Positions 45,983-58,538 of a stretch of 64,000 nucleotides of DNA are shown piece by piece. A program made the translations under genes and the position numbers. The notes beneath the pieces are model-generated. The model searched no databases. It worked only from the letters and a program-made list of their open reading frames with translations, and was not told the origin of the DNA. The stretch is from Durusdinium trenchii (taxonomy: Eukaryota > Sar > Dinophyceae > Suessiales > Symbiodiniaceae): assembly GCA_963970005.1 (NCBI GenBank), contig CAXAMN010023373.1:271745-335744 (forward strand), written 5' to 3'. Each line of letters begins with the position of its first letter. Position 1 is the stretch's first letter.

Positions 45983-46207
45983 TGTGAAAATACGAAAACG
46001 CGAAAGGAAATCAAACCGAATTCATCGTCGATGCGGAACGCTCTAAATTTCCGTCTGTAGTAAAGGGACCTTTTCTCTTCAAGATCTAGTACGGGCGGCC
46101 ACGTCATGCGACTCAAACGCACTATAGAGGAGCGGCGCGACGAGGGCAAACTCGAACGTAATTATCATCAAATAACTTCAACTCATGTCTATTGCTCGAA
46201 ATTCATA
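45983..46207 (-). repeat. Element A LTR (5' LTR on coding strand)
   Basis: 225 bp, gap-free partner of 38226-38450. Most differences are C-to-T or G-to-A on this copy. The terminal CA has become TA (ATTCATA). Confidence 0.9.
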
Positions 46208-46560
46208 TTATATTTTTATTTAATATATTTTAATTCAATATTAAACAATATATATTATAATCTAAATTATACAATTTAAATTGTACAATTATATCTAAAA
46301 AATATAATTAAATATCATTCCAAATTAATATTTATTTATTAAAAATATCCAAAATATCCCCAAAAACCTAATTTTAAATCGGTCTATAAAAATAAATTAA
46401 GCATTCGATCGATAATAGAATATATATATATAAAATATATATATATATATATTGATAATGAATATAATAATAATATATATATATACATATTTTGAATCTG
46501 TGATTGTTAAGCCAACTTCTGGGCTGGTTTCATCGCAATTTTGGCCTTATGGTCAAATCG
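46208..46560. other. AT-rich island 2, right part
   Basis: Continuation of the AT-rich island interrupted by element A, with TATATA runs near 46425-46490. Ends near AATTTTGGCCTTATGG. No ORF. Confidence 0.6.
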
Positions 46561-46611
46561 ATGGGACAAAATGATATTTTTATAATCATATTTCTTGATG
46601 AAATTTAGACA

Positions 46612-47127
46612 TTACGGGGACGAAATGATAAGCTCGTTCAAAAATGGACAGGTTAAAAGCAAGAGCACCGAAGCTCTGAGAGCCTGACAATTTTGAAGAA
46701 CCAAAGTAGGTTCAAAAGGTAGCCAGAGACCTGCAGATCGTTCTTGTGGCAGTGAACATTTGTGGCACTTGCGACACAATGCATGCCTCATGTGGACGAA
46801 GATCATACTGTTGCTACGGGGCAACTCTGGTCGAACAAAGTAGACCCTTCGCCAACTCAGCAAAGACCCAAGCAAGAGACATCCCCTGGATTTTGGATGC
46901 ACAGAAGTTGAACCCAAAAAGCTTCTCATGAACCAAATCCAATGGAAAACCGATGCATGAAAAGAACCAATGCAGGTCAACAACCTCATCCAACTGCCAA
47001 TGAAGGAGACCCAAGAGACACCTGCTGGAAGAAGCAACTGCCGAAGCCATGATTTCCCAGGCAGATTTCCAGCAAATAAACACAGTCGGGTCGACCCGTT
47101 CTTCGCTTCGAGCGCCCAGTTCTCCAT
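46612..47127 (-). other. Unassigned open frame
   Basis: 171 codons open on the minus strand, with a second open minus frame (46814-47167) containing LLGLLHWQLDEVVDLHWFFS. Neither shows a domain. They overlap the plus-strand LINE-like fragment, so at least one strand is a shadow. Kept as unresolved. Confidence 0.2.
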
Positions 47128-47174
47128 AAGCGTACCATTCAGTAACGGCAGTTACTCCGCCATCCACCTAGTAA

Positions 47175-47390
47175 CTAGTAAAAGAAGCTGTGTACCTGGG
47201 AGTAGTCATTAGCTATCCTCACTTTCAAGATGCCATGATCGTCATGAATCTGGGTCTCAAAATCTTCACTGATCGTGGCACAATGAGATGTAAAATGCCT
47301 CTCGTACAGCACCAAGCAAACAAGATGTGGGCACCAATTTATCGCCATGTTCTGGTCCAACAGCTTTTGACCCATCCGCACGTTGACTGA
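47175..47390 (+). pseudogene. LINE-type reverse transcriptase fragment
   Basis: The frame begins VKEAVYLGVVISYPHFQD, matching the YLG-[VI]-x-ISY-x-x-F step that follows the RT palm in many non-LTR retrotransposons. The rest diverges quickly and stops at 47390. Only this step is convincing. A short coding-like patch at 47530-47605 (DVASGLPNKGKTPVAYFWVW) may belong to the same relic. Confidence 0.4.
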
Positions 47391-47729
47391 AAGAGCAAGA
47401 GTCGGCGGCTGCACTTGGTTGCTCCTTGAGTCTCAAAGAAACTGGTTAAAGCAATTAGCAATACCTCATATGAACCATTTGCTGCTCTCGACTGCTCAAC
47501 CGCATTCTCCAGCCTGAATGCTCGTTAACATCTTGAAGATCTGTGGATGGATGTGGCTTCTGGCCTGCCGAACAAAGGCAAGACACCAGTGGCATATTTT
47601 TGGGTTTGGAGATTGTAGGCTCAATGGAAAGCATGTTTTAAGCGCAAAAACTCTCTTTCTCTCAGCTTCTCGGAAAGGATCGGCTGTCCAGCTGCTGTCC
47701 AGATGAGAGATTAATGGCTTCACGGGGTG

Positions 47730-49439
47730 TCTGACCTAGGTCACGACAAATCTACAAAAAAATACACATATCTACAGTGTTATGTGATGTTAGTCATTGT
47801 GAGACAGAGCCTCAAACATTCCCAATCAATCGACACTGGACCTGTGTGGGCCAGCATATCTTCCATTATCTTCCCCTCCTTCCACGATTATCTTTCTGCA
47901 GTCCAAGGTGTTGCTGTGAGGAAGCTTATGTATTCATGGTGTTTTGCAGACTCAGATCCCAGCGCTGTTGATTGCAAATTGAGGATACACAATACAAACA
48001 TGGCCGTATTTATGGTGATCTTGTGGGTGACCGATGCCCCACCTCCGCCCCTCCCGCGTCGGAGTCGGACGACCACGACAACCACCAGGAGTCCCTAGTA
48101 GCCTTCTTGTTCCTAGTAGTAAGGCCAAGAGCCCCTAGTAGCGTTCTTGTTCCTAATAGCGATGCCCTTTGTTACTAATAGCTATTTGCTCCCAGTAGCG
48201 ATGCCAGGAGCCCCTAGTAGCTTCTTGCCTGCCAGAAGATGCGCACCGCAAAGAAGAAGTTGCCCAGGCGGCTTACGGCAAAGGAGCCCAGAAGCGCCTG
48301 GGGTTCTTGCGCGATTCGCAGGGTTGGCTTGGGGTGAAGCAAGGAATACATGCATGTGTGGGGGTCCTTTGAGGATTCGGGAGGTTTGAGACGTGCAATA
48401 GGGAATGTACAGGAAGTGCAGGTTTCATAGAGTTTCAGGGATCCATGCACATCCAGCATGGATCTCCGAGACCTCCTCTCTTAATCAAGCCAGAACCACC
48501 CGCCACGGTCGAATACTCAACCTAGAGGACTCTCCCATCCCATGTCACACTGAAAGCAAATCACCTGCCTGGGCCTTGGTTCCCAAAATCTTCACCAAAC
48601 ACCCGCCCAAGTCCCCGTGACCGTTCAAAACATTCAAAACCACGAGGCCAAGATCTGTCGTGGAGGATGGCTATTAGAACACCCATCACGTGGTATTCTT
48701 GAGATCCAGTTTCTTGGCATCTAGAGTCTATATCTAAGTTATTCACTAACCAAATATTACGATATATAAACTGTACATATATATGTATATACATATATAT
48801 ATATACATATCATATCTCGCTCCCCCGTTTTCTACAGCAAGTTGCGAGGTTCATGGCTTGAAGGACACGTCCTGGGCTCTTCCTGAAGGACCCGCAGAGC
48901 GGTCGGTCACATGGGGGTCACATGGGTCGCTGGAAGAAGGAGGATTCGTTGGTCTGATATGGTCTGATGGTCATAGACATACATGTTGATGGCTTTTCAC
49001 CAAGAAAACCATAGGTGGTTGATAAATGTTGGTAGGGAGTGAGAATATATATATATAAATAACATGAAATCATAAAGTGAGATTAGTGGTTGCAGGTGAC
49101 AAACCTGTTTTCTCAATGAATCTATGCTTACATTGATACATCTCACACTGGTAAAATCAAGCATTCCATTCACAAGAACAGGCACTGTGTTTGGACTCTA
49201 TCGGAGTTCCTTTGTGATGGGGAAGTGGATGCCTTTTCGAGGCCATAGAGAGGTGAAAAGGATGCAAGATGCAAATGGATGCATCGATTGACTCCAAGCT
49301 AGTCTCTTGAAAAGAAGCACACAAGCAACGAAAAGGTCAATGCTAAGTTCAAAGAAAACTGTGATTCTTCTACTGCAGGCTCCTTCTCCGCAGAAGGTTG
49401 CTCAAGCGCAGGAAAATATTCGAGAACTCTGCAAAATAG
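47730..49439. other. Gene-poor stretch
   Basis: Contains the GCCCCTAGTAGC cluster and AT dinucleotide runs (48778-48810, 49046-49058). No exon or RNA gene recognised. Confidence 0.4.
48085..48235. repeat. GCCCCTAGTAGC repeat cluster
   Basis: At least three copies of a unit with core CCCTAGTAGC, TTCTTGTTCCTA and TAGCGATGCC lie in tandem with variation. A diverged copy occurs in reverse orientation at 60351-60399. Confidence 0.75.
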
Positions 49440-49665
49440 GCAATGCCTGACAGCTTGGCCACCGCTGTTCAAAAAGAACTCACAAGAGGGTTGCATCAAC
49501 AACATATAAACACAGAAGTTCTGTCAATTGACGCTATCGCAGATTTCCAAAGAAAGCTCTCCGCTGCGCTCTCGCATTGCCCAGAAACGACCTCCGAAGA
49601 ACAGACCGCCCAAGATCACAAGTATGTACACTCCATGCTGGGTGCAAATCCAAGAAATCAGCCAG
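49440..49665 (+). CDS. Candidate exon, helical
   Basis: Acceptor AAAATAG|G, donor AGCCAG|GTACTC. The frame reads MPDSLATAVQKELTRGLHQQ, then DAIADFQRKLSAALSHCPET, a convincing amphipathic helix with coding-like composition. It is isolated on the plus strand and no partner exon was found. Confidence 0.4.
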
Positions 49666-52600
49666 GTACTCATGAGGAGTCAGTGACAGCATCTATCTCA
49701 TCACTCCCTTTTACTCAACCTACCCCCCTCTATTCCCCACTATAGTACTAACGTGATATGATCTTTAACGCAACACCCAATTGACTTCAATCGGTACTTC
49801 AATCTCCACATCTGCTGCTGGTCTATCGCTCTAACCCAAAAACACATGCACTTGTTGGGGCTGTGCTCGAAACACCACTCCTTTGGATAAGGAACGAGTG
49901 AACGAACCACCCCGATACCTCACGATCTGTCAGTTGTTTGCGGCGTGAAACGCATCGATGGTGACCCCGCTGTCGGTCTCTTCAACTGGGTCACCCGGGC
50001 ACAGCACCGAGCGCAAGGCAAGTGCTTCTGACGGGCTGGTCCGGAAGATGCACGGTGTGTTCGCACAGGTCTGGCGCGAGTGGTTCTTCAGCACGACAGC
50101 TTGGCGTCAAGGGTTCCAGATGGAACACCGGACCACCCCGCCTTTGACCGTTGGGCAGAACGTTTGAACGGCACAATGATGCACCATGATGCACCGTTTG
50201 AAGCGTTGCTCTACAAGGATATTCTTTCCACAATGTGTTCCTAGGTGCAGGAGTTCGCACTGGACGCGCTAAGCTCTATGCTTAGCCAAGTTCACCTTAA
50301 GGATCCTTAAGGATATTGGCCAAAGACACTCGGCCACAGTAAGAAAGCAACCAAGAAGCGGGTCTGGACAACATCTTCCTGTCCCTGCTGGTTGCCGTGT
50401 TAAGAATAGATTAATAGATATAGTTTTTGAGCTGGGAAACTCGTTCTCAGGAACTGAGCAGTGGCACACACAATTTCCCAGAAACAGCTCTCCACCACCT
50501 GAGACCTAGGACCCCATAACAGTGGCAACCATTTGGTCATCCCCTCGATTCTTTCATCTCCTGGAGGTGGTTATTGCTGTCTTTTCCAAGACCAAGGGCC
50601 CCACCTCCTAGGAGTTGCACGGCTGAAATTACGTGCAACAAGACACTTTAGATTGGAGAATCATCCGTTGGATGCTCACATCACACGCCGCAAGTACAAA
50701 CTACGAAGGCGGTGATGCCATGGCAGCCAAACGGATCCCGGCTTTGCAAAATGAGCACGATCTATAGTGGAGTTGTTCTAAATGCCTGCAGATTACTGCA
50801 TTCTCATAATCTTCATAAGCCAAAAACACTTTCCCAGGTGGACCAGGAGTCGTTTTCATTCAATGGCGATGTTGGACCCCAGACGGCAGCTTGGACAAAG
50901 GTGCGCATGATGCACCACCTAAAAGACTAGCTCCCTTGCTGGACCACTGGCACTACCCCGGAAGGTTGTTTCTAAGCATCTCCTGGTCTAAGGCCGATGA
51001 TCTCTGATTATCTGATTGCCAAAAGGCTCTTTTCAACGCAGCTGTGCTGGGGCAACCTGCACTTCCTGCGCTTCTTGACTGGGATTTTGTTGGCCTGAAT
51101 ACTGTTTCCGATCTTCAAGCAGTGCTCGCTCTGCACGGTTCAGAATGGCCACTTCTCTGTTGGTGACACGCCTGAATTGGCTGAAATTGAACAACCTTTG
51201 AACAAATTGAAATTAGCAAACACTCAGTGGACAAAGAGGGTCTGGGTATTCATTCTTCTTTCCATTAAACACCTGACAAACTACAGTACTCAGTATTTTT
51301 GTTTTTGCAGCTAAAAACACCATAAGTTTGACAATGTTTTTTCTGAGGAAAAAACCACACATCCACACACATTCGGCGACACCTCCCACCTTCGTCCGCC
51401 AAACGGAACATGTGCACAGAATGCAAAAAAACGCCTGGATGATGTGGTGGATCAACCGACCTGCCCACATGGAGGGCAGGTTCCGGGTGAGGCCGCCGAA
51501 GGCAATCAGCAAGACATCCTCGGCGGGATATTGTCGTAGTTGGTCGGCAGGGTTTGATCACGAGACAAACATGGCGGAAAAATGGCGAAGATGGTCCGAG
51601 ACAAAAGATGGTGCGTGTGATTTGGGGAGCCTAACAACGACCCCCAAAGACTCCATGGAAGGAGATGTATGGTATTAGCACAATATTCATTGGGATGGCT
51701 TCAGGTGTGGTGAACTCGGAGGTGCGGGATGTGATCATGAACCCCATTCCAACACCACCGGATGGCTGAGCCTTGCAGTCCATGTTCCACGTAGTTTCCA
51801 AGAGCACACCAGTGAGCGCACCATGTTCTAAAGCCCAAATGACGAAGTCGATTCACCGTGACAACCGCCACTCAGCTGCGGTTGGTGCTTTTGCTGCGGT
51901 TTGATCAGCGTGATCAGGCAGAACCGCTGTGATAAAGCAAAATCATGCAAAGAACCACCCAACAAGATTCTGAAAAACATCAGCCCTTTCCACATCCTAG
52001 TCTTTTCAGGGTTCTCTTACCCAACCAGGTGACCCAATAGTTTACCCAAACACTCTTCCAAGCTTAGCTTCCCAGTGAGTCTACCCCCACGCCTCCAGAC
52101 GCCCCCGACAGCAAAGAAGTAGCCCAAAGAATGGCAAAACATCCGCACCACAGGACCACGCCCTCGCCTAAGCAGCACAAGGACCACACAGCATTAGGAC
52201 CAGTATGGCTCCAACACGGCACCAGATCTAAGAAGGGATAGGACAGATATAGGAAACTGGGAAGACATGGGGCGGGAGTTGTCTATGTGAAATGAAAACC
52301 AAATGTTTAGAGGATGTCAAACGATTGCATCAGTGGTTCTTGTTGGAAGGGGTCATTCACCAAGTCATCTTGGAGCTCCGAGACGATCCCTGACATCTTC
52401 TGGGCTGAGATCCCTGACCAAATCATGCTCAGATTTGTGGCTGAGATCCCCAATCCCTGCATTTTCCGCCTCTTGACCAACAACATTCATCTTCGAGTTC
52501 CCACCACCAAACACCAGCCAAACCGACCCAAAACCGCAAACCCCCAAACCCCCATAGTCCAACTACCGCAGTGGCTCAGTAGCCATTTTTCCATCCATTT

Positions 52601-53779
52601 AGACCAGTCCTTCTGAGCGCTTTGCACTTCAACCGATCCTCTGAGCTTCTGGGCGCCAAGTGCCGAGGGAGCGCCACTGTGTGTTCGGCATGTCGCCTGG
52701 GGCGCCGAGTCAGCGAAGCGCGAAGGCTGTTGGATGATGCCATGCGAAATGAACACTGGTGTGATCCTGAAATCACCAGATTTAAAAGACTGTTGATATA
52801 CATATTCCCATCAAAACAGCTCGCTGCAAGCCAGCGAACATGAATCAAACTATATCTACTCTCAAAATTTGTCTGAAACACTGAAACACTCAAGAAAATC
52901 ACTGAACCCCAAAAAGGAGTCCCACCCCCACTGTCCCACCCGACTTGGACTGTCCCTGTAGACCGGATCGGACATGGGCCCTGGTTGGGCAGCAGCCGAG
53001 GTGCTCCAAGGAAGCGATGCCGGAAATGGCCACCTCGACGAGGAGACACGACTCACCAGTGGAGAGACTGTCTTGTGGGCAAAGATCAAATCCATTCACG
53101 AAAGGTGGAGCTTGCTCACTCCCAAAATTATATATTTTGGATTAACATTAATATAATATCTAAATATTGGTACACTTGCGCATTGCGCGAGAGATCATCT
53201 CTCAAAAGCTTCCTATGGTCACGACCACTTTTTCCGACCGCTTTTTGCCCGTTTTCCCGACAGACGCAGTGACTAGTCACATCGCGCATTGCGCTGCGCT
53301 GTCTAGGGCTCTTTGAGAGTGAGCACTCTCCAGCAGCTTCCTTTGGCAGTGAGAACTCTCCAGCTTCCTTTCTCCACCATCTTTGTAATGTGTATTTTAA
53401 AAAAAAAAAACTCCTTTTTCATGTCCAGCTTGAACTTGGGTTATTGAACACGTGATGCCTAGGCACCGCAGCGCACAATTGAATGAAGCAGCAATGTTGC
53501 AGTAGCCCTGCTGTCTCTATGCGAAATGACTCTATGAACGGCATGGGCGGACAGGGCGACCAATCTCTGGCTCTCCGCTCCATTCGTTCGATCGGTGCCC
53601 AGCAAACCGGTTGGTCTGGCATTGGACATTGGTCTGTGAACATGATGCAATGTCTTCATGTCGGCTCAGGGGTCAGAACTTCGGCACAGGGGAAGCTAGT
53701 CCGATCCTTCCAAGCTGTCAATGCCCATCTCTGAGAAAGTGGACATTCACAGTACCTCTGAATAAACAAATTTGTACCA
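49666..53779. other. Gene-poor stretch
   Basis: Several overlapping short frames without domains. Weak candidates: minus 52365-52500 (EHDLVRDLSPEDVRDRLGAP) and plus 52635-52790 (VCSACRLGRRVSEARRLLDD), neither with clear splice sites. Small duplications occur at 53290-53370 (GTGAGCACTCTCCAGC / GTGAGAACTCTCCAGC) and an A12 run lies near 53400. Confidence 0.35.
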
Positions 53780-53867
53780 GAACCTTCAATGTGATCTCTT
53801 TGAAGTATCTAAGTGGCCTTTTACGGGCCTAAGTGCGGGATATCAAGTTCCGTCACTTTGAAGGTCC
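53780..53867. mobile_element. MITE-like hairpin, copy 2
   Basis: Same structure and orientation as 31897-31983. The right end (GTCACTTTGAAGGTCC) is identical and the left end has a few substitutions (GAACCTTCAATGTGATC). The interior shares CTAAGTGGCCTTTTAC. Copies 22 kb apart show it is dispersed. Confidence 0.75.
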
Positions 53868-55192
53868 TTGTATACACCCAGAATACTACGCCTCTTTCCA
53901 CACTCAAAATGATCTCTCTTCCCAACTCTCCCCTCTTCACCCGATTGCACCCTGTCTATCGCCTTGGAGGTGTACGCAGAATGCATGAGGTCCACGACAT
54001 CCTCCGCAAAGTTGCTGTCTCCTAGCGCGGATTGGATTCCTGGAAGCGGATTTGGGATTGCCTGGGATTCAGAACAGTTTCTCAGTGAACAAGGAGTGGA
54101 TTTGGTCTCACCCAACGAGGCGGTGGGTTGATCCTTGTTTAGAGAGAGAGAGAGACAGAAAGAGATGAATTCAAGAGAGCCAAAGGAATGCTGAAGTATA
54201 ATACAGCATGTTTATGTTGTATTAAACATATTTTGCTGATTCATTAGGGAGTCACAAAAACCTGGGCAACGATGTTGACACTCATCAAGGCCTGCCAAGA
54301 CGAATCTGCATCCTGCATCAAAACACTCTATTCCCAGTTTCCCAGTGAGGCAAGCAACCACTTGCACCATGCGTTAAAAAGAATTCATTTTGCATACCGT
54401 CCCCGAACGCGAGGTTCCCAGTTCCCCAATTCACGGGCTACTTGAGCCAGCCAACTGAGATCTGTGGACGCTTCGTCTGCCGATGCATGGCTTCTACAAT
54501 GGCTCCCAGATAGAGACGTTCCCCGGCCATTGGCCCGAAAAATGAGCCATTTGAACAAGTCACGGAGGTGTTGAATTTTTGAAGCAAATCTGTGCCACTC
54601 CGATTTGTGGATTGAGCATCTAGTTTCTCAAGAGTTCTAAATCATACCAGCAATTCATGCCTCAGTTGATGTTGCCCCTGTCGTTGCATCTTGATCTCAA
54701 ACTTGTGTAATTATTCGCAATGCAGAACGCCTGGTTTCCGGCACAAAGGTTGCACCAATCCAAAGCTCCCTCTCTGAAAACGCATGAACATGGAGTGTGC
54801 TTGGCGCTGGGCGGATTGAGTTGAGTTTTTGAGCCCTCTCGAGCGAATCTCTGGAGCACATACACTCTTTAAAGTCATCTAAAGTAGAAAACCACGGGGG
54901 ATCGAGGTCTTCAACAGGTCTCACACAGCCCTGCGGCGACCCGTCCGGCCTTGTGCAAAGGTGTCAGCGGCGCCGTAGCTAACGATGGCCGCCCCCTTGG
55001 TCTCATCCGAACGACCCGGGAGGACGACCAGTCGCGTATCTTTTGGTAATTTTTAATATAGGTCTCTTGTTTGGAATTCATGGACAATTTGCAGTGTAAA
55101 AGTAAAGGGCAACAAACAACGATTTGGGGAGTCCCCAGCATATTTGAGGGGAAAAGAGTGGTACCCCAAAGCCATTGGTGGAGCAAATCGAC
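53868..55192. other. Gene-poor stretch
   Basis: No exon recognised. A short GA run occurs at 54140-54155. Frames on both strands are short and lack domains. Confidence 0.4.
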
Positions 55193-55414
55193 CTGTGGGT
55201 TCATCAAATACTGCATGTTCGACACCTCCGTGTCCTCCGATTCAACCTTCGTGTCATCCATCCAGACCTTCGAGGCTCTCCACTCAACGATCTCCACGAC
55301 TGAATGCTCCCCTGAGCTAAAGACCATTCCTGCTGCGATGGCTTTGAACTTGGGCACGGGCTCCTGCGACCGGAACGGATGGGCGACCAGATCGGCCGAT
55401 GTGATGTGCCACGG
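55193..55414 (-). CDS. Candidate 74-codon exon
   Basis: Minus strand, acceptor CTTCTTCAG, donor CCACAG|GTCGAT, phase 0 at both ends. Reads PWHITSADLVAHPFRSQEPV, PKFKAIAAGMVFSSGEHSVV and EIVEWRASKVWMDDTKVESE. The splice sites and composition look genuine. No domain is recognised and the partner exons are not identified. Confidence 0.5.
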
Positions 55415-58304
55415 CTGAAGAAGATGCAAATCAAATCCAGGAAAGTGGGATTTCGACACATGACATGTCCAAAATCCCAAACATGTATATATAGAACATC
55501 GATTATTGAATTTTTGAATGCTATCCTATCCTCAAAGTGAAATTTCACCCATCTGACAAGGAAACTTGTCGCCATTATTGATGCTGTTCGAGTGTGGCAG
55601 GCAAAGTTATACAGTACCGTGAGTGCACATCAAAAGATAGACACACCGTGGATTTCCTTGAGTTGCAACACTTCAGGTAAACTTGAGGTCCCAAAATTGG
55701 ATTCAGCCAATCTCTCTGTGTAAACTAGGGTCGGGCTTAGATGCTTTGGGCCCGAACCTGGAGTTGTCCTTTTGTATGCGTTGGTAAAGTCGGACGGGCG
55801 ACCCCTCAGCCCACCGGTGGAAAGGACCCAATTGAGATGCAAGACCCCCTTTGGAGGTGGTGTTCGCTCATGGGGGAGGCAGTTCTTCTCCACTCGCAGT
55901 ACATGAAGTTGACAAAGCCAATACAGTACTTGAGTACATGAAGTTCTTCTTCTCCTCTGGGCAGTGGACATGTTCTTCTTCTCCAAATATTTGCAGGACA
56001 TCCTCCAGTTTAGTTATCTACTATGTGTTTCTTCTTCTCCTCTGATCCTCTGCCCCCTCCCGCTGAGGCTCAGCTCCTCATCGTCGGACTCCTCTCACTG
56101 CGGAGTGATGGAGTGTATCCGTTCAATTGTATACTAGGAAAAGCAGCAACCCCTTGACCGGCAATCATTTGATCTCTAATACCCCTGCAGGAACCTTACT
56201 TATAAGTGGCCTTGGGTGAAACGTCTACCACTTATCGACGGCCAAGGTTGACTCTCACTAGCCAAATAGAACCAATTCTGGCCCCCTCGACATCAGTGTC
56301 TACAAAGGTACCACCATCTTTGCTGGGCAAAGCGGCGGCGACAGTATGATCTAGGGGGCCTTTCATGCTATCCATCAAAGGCATGTCCTGGTCTTCCGAA
56401 GGCGTTACCATGCATCTGCGAAGAATAGAGTCTTCCGAAGGGCCACCACTACAGTCTATGTAGCAAGAAGGCTTCGAGCTTGGACCTGTCCAAGCTCAAG
56501 TCACTGCTAAAAGCTGGTTTCCTCCCCATAGGATATACAAGGCGGAGCGTCCAGTCATGGCCAGCAGCTCTTCTACAAGGTGGGGCTTGTTCTATTTGAA
56601 TGGAAGGCCATCTTCCTGTACATCTTACTGCTTCCGAGGTCTAATCTCCTTGTGCGGTGGGAGTGAAGCAGGGCCACTAGGGCACTCACACAGAGCCTGG
56701 GAATCTTGCGGGCCTACACTCACAAGGAAGGTATAAGGACAACATGCCTCGGATCGAGGAAAATGGTGTTGAGGGGTCCCATCTTCATGTTTGTCTGCGG
56801 GAAAGTACCATAGAGTAACCACACCAATCATGAAGATGGAACTAAACTCCGTCCCCAACTTCACATCTATGGTAGGAGTACCACACCCATCTTCCATTTG
56901 GCACCTCCTATTCTTCTTCCTGCCTGTGGTGCGAAGTGGTTCGGATGATCTCAGGCCTGTCCATTGGAGGCCTTTTCCTGATCCTCTTGGCTCTTGCCTG
57001 AGACGCAAAGACACCCGGAGGATCACTACACTGCAGGACAAGGTGGCACAGCTTCGGCAATAGTAGCTGAAAAACATGCTTTGACTGCACTCCGGGGTGT
57101 AGCATTTATTGTGTAGCATGGTGCACATGTCCTTCTTCAACCAACCTCCGCGTCAATTTTGTAGCCTTCCTCAACTTGTGTATCGCGAAAAAAAGCTCAC
57201 TCATCCTCCCAGCCTGAAGTTCGCACCCAGCCAGTCATGGGATCTCGGGACTTTCTGCTAGTCTGTGAGTAGAGACCACTCCCCCCATGAGGAGTATGGA
57301 TTCTATCTATTGGACCCTACATGTGAGTCTACATTCGATCCATCTACAACATCTTGCCCATTGTCTCCATGGTCCATCCGACTAGCTCTCCACAGCCAAT
57401 TGGCTGCCTCGAACAAATCCGTCGGAGAGAAGATCCGCCGCGTCGGTCGTCCGAGAGAAGATCAGCAATAGATTCCTGCGGAAACACATCCGATATTCCT
57501 TTCCCTGTGCCTTGACCAACACATGACCAGCACACACAATACACTGTCACCAACATCAACCAACCAATACGGCCCAGAGAGTCTGAACAAAGCTTTTGTA
57601 AACTAATGACCACCACTCCCAGCCTTCGAACTGGTCAGGCTGTGGAGATGCTTCACCTTCTCATGCCTTTTCAACGTTTCGCTGTGTCAGCCAAGCCCAA
57701 CTTTTCGCTCTGATAAGTGAATAAAAACGCCCGAACGGCAAAAGACCATCGCCCCTCACTGCATTCGAGTGGGGCGAACATGAAAAGCGTGAAACTGGAT
57801 GTACAGAAGTCCCAGTCGGTTGCCTGGGTAAACCCAAGGCTTGGTTCCGACATCTTGTCAGGAACGCAGAATCACCCAACTTGCACCCTCCAAAAGCCAT
57901 CCAAAGACCTACTGTAGGTTCTACATTACTGAAGCACTCACAGTACGTAGATTTGAAGCTTCACCAGACATTCCACCTCATTCCACCGAGCAAATTTGAC
58001 CACCTCGGTTCTTTTCATATGAATGTGCTCAGAGTCTTCCAAGGCTCAGAATCACCCCAAATCAGATTGGATTTAAACAAGGATGAGGCCTGTCTTGTTT
58101 CTCTCACGTAGCTGGTTTGGGTCAGCAAGTTGGGCCGAGCTGCCCTTTTTGACCGATGAGACCCCAGTGGATCTGAAGATGATTGGTCTGGATCTCTTGT
58201 GGAGGACTGGGCGCCGCATTGTCAGAAGTGCTGGACTGCAGGACTAAACGATTTCCGAGACATTTTTAGTGGGCAACTCTTCCTTCTACATCCTTCTACC
58301 AAAC
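55415..58304. other. Gene-poor stretch
   Basis: No convincing exon. A minus-strand frame at 57671-57853 (DWDFCTSSFTLFMFAPLECS) and a frame at 56625-57140 are open but lack splice support or a domain. Confidence 0.35.
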
Positions 58305-58538
58305 AGTGTCTTGATGGCTGTTGGGGGCTAATATGAGGACAGACCAGCGATCGGCTTTCGGTGCATAGCTCAACTTAAGAGATCCGGGATCGGCGCGGCC
58401 GAATACAACGGAGCCTTCAGCTCTTCCCATCTCCTCCGTCGATCGCACGCTTTTCGCTCCAAAACTGCGAAATTCTGGAGGGCGACGCGGTGAATCAAGC
58501 CATGCGCTCAAGGTCTTACCATCAACAAGCGAATGTAC
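58305..58538 (-). CDS. Candidate 78-codon exon
   Basis: Minus strand, acceptor GAGGCAG|GTACAT, donor GACACT|GTTTGG, phase 0 at both ends. Reads VHSLVDGKTLSAWLDSPRRP, FRSFGAKSVRSTEEMGRAEG and LSYAPKADRWSVLILAPNSH. It looks like a folded domain fragment of unknown family. It may belong to the same minus-strand gene as the 55.2-kb exon. Confidence 0.5.

Larger units (their letters stand above)
38226..46207 (-). mobile_element. Ty1/copia LTR retrotransposon, element A
   Basis: About 8.0 kb, minus strand, with 225-bp LTRs at both ends (TGTGAA...TTCACA on the right margin of the left copy). The gene order Gag - protease - integrase - RT - RNase H is diagnostic of Ty1/copia. The polyprotein is broken by one stop (45548-45550), frameshifts near 40785 and 40035, and further breaks after RNase H, so the copy is defective. 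Target-site duplication cannot be resolved in the AT-rich flank. About 22 of 225 LTR positions differ by my hand alignment, so the insertion is not recent unless decay was accelerated. Confidence 0.95.
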
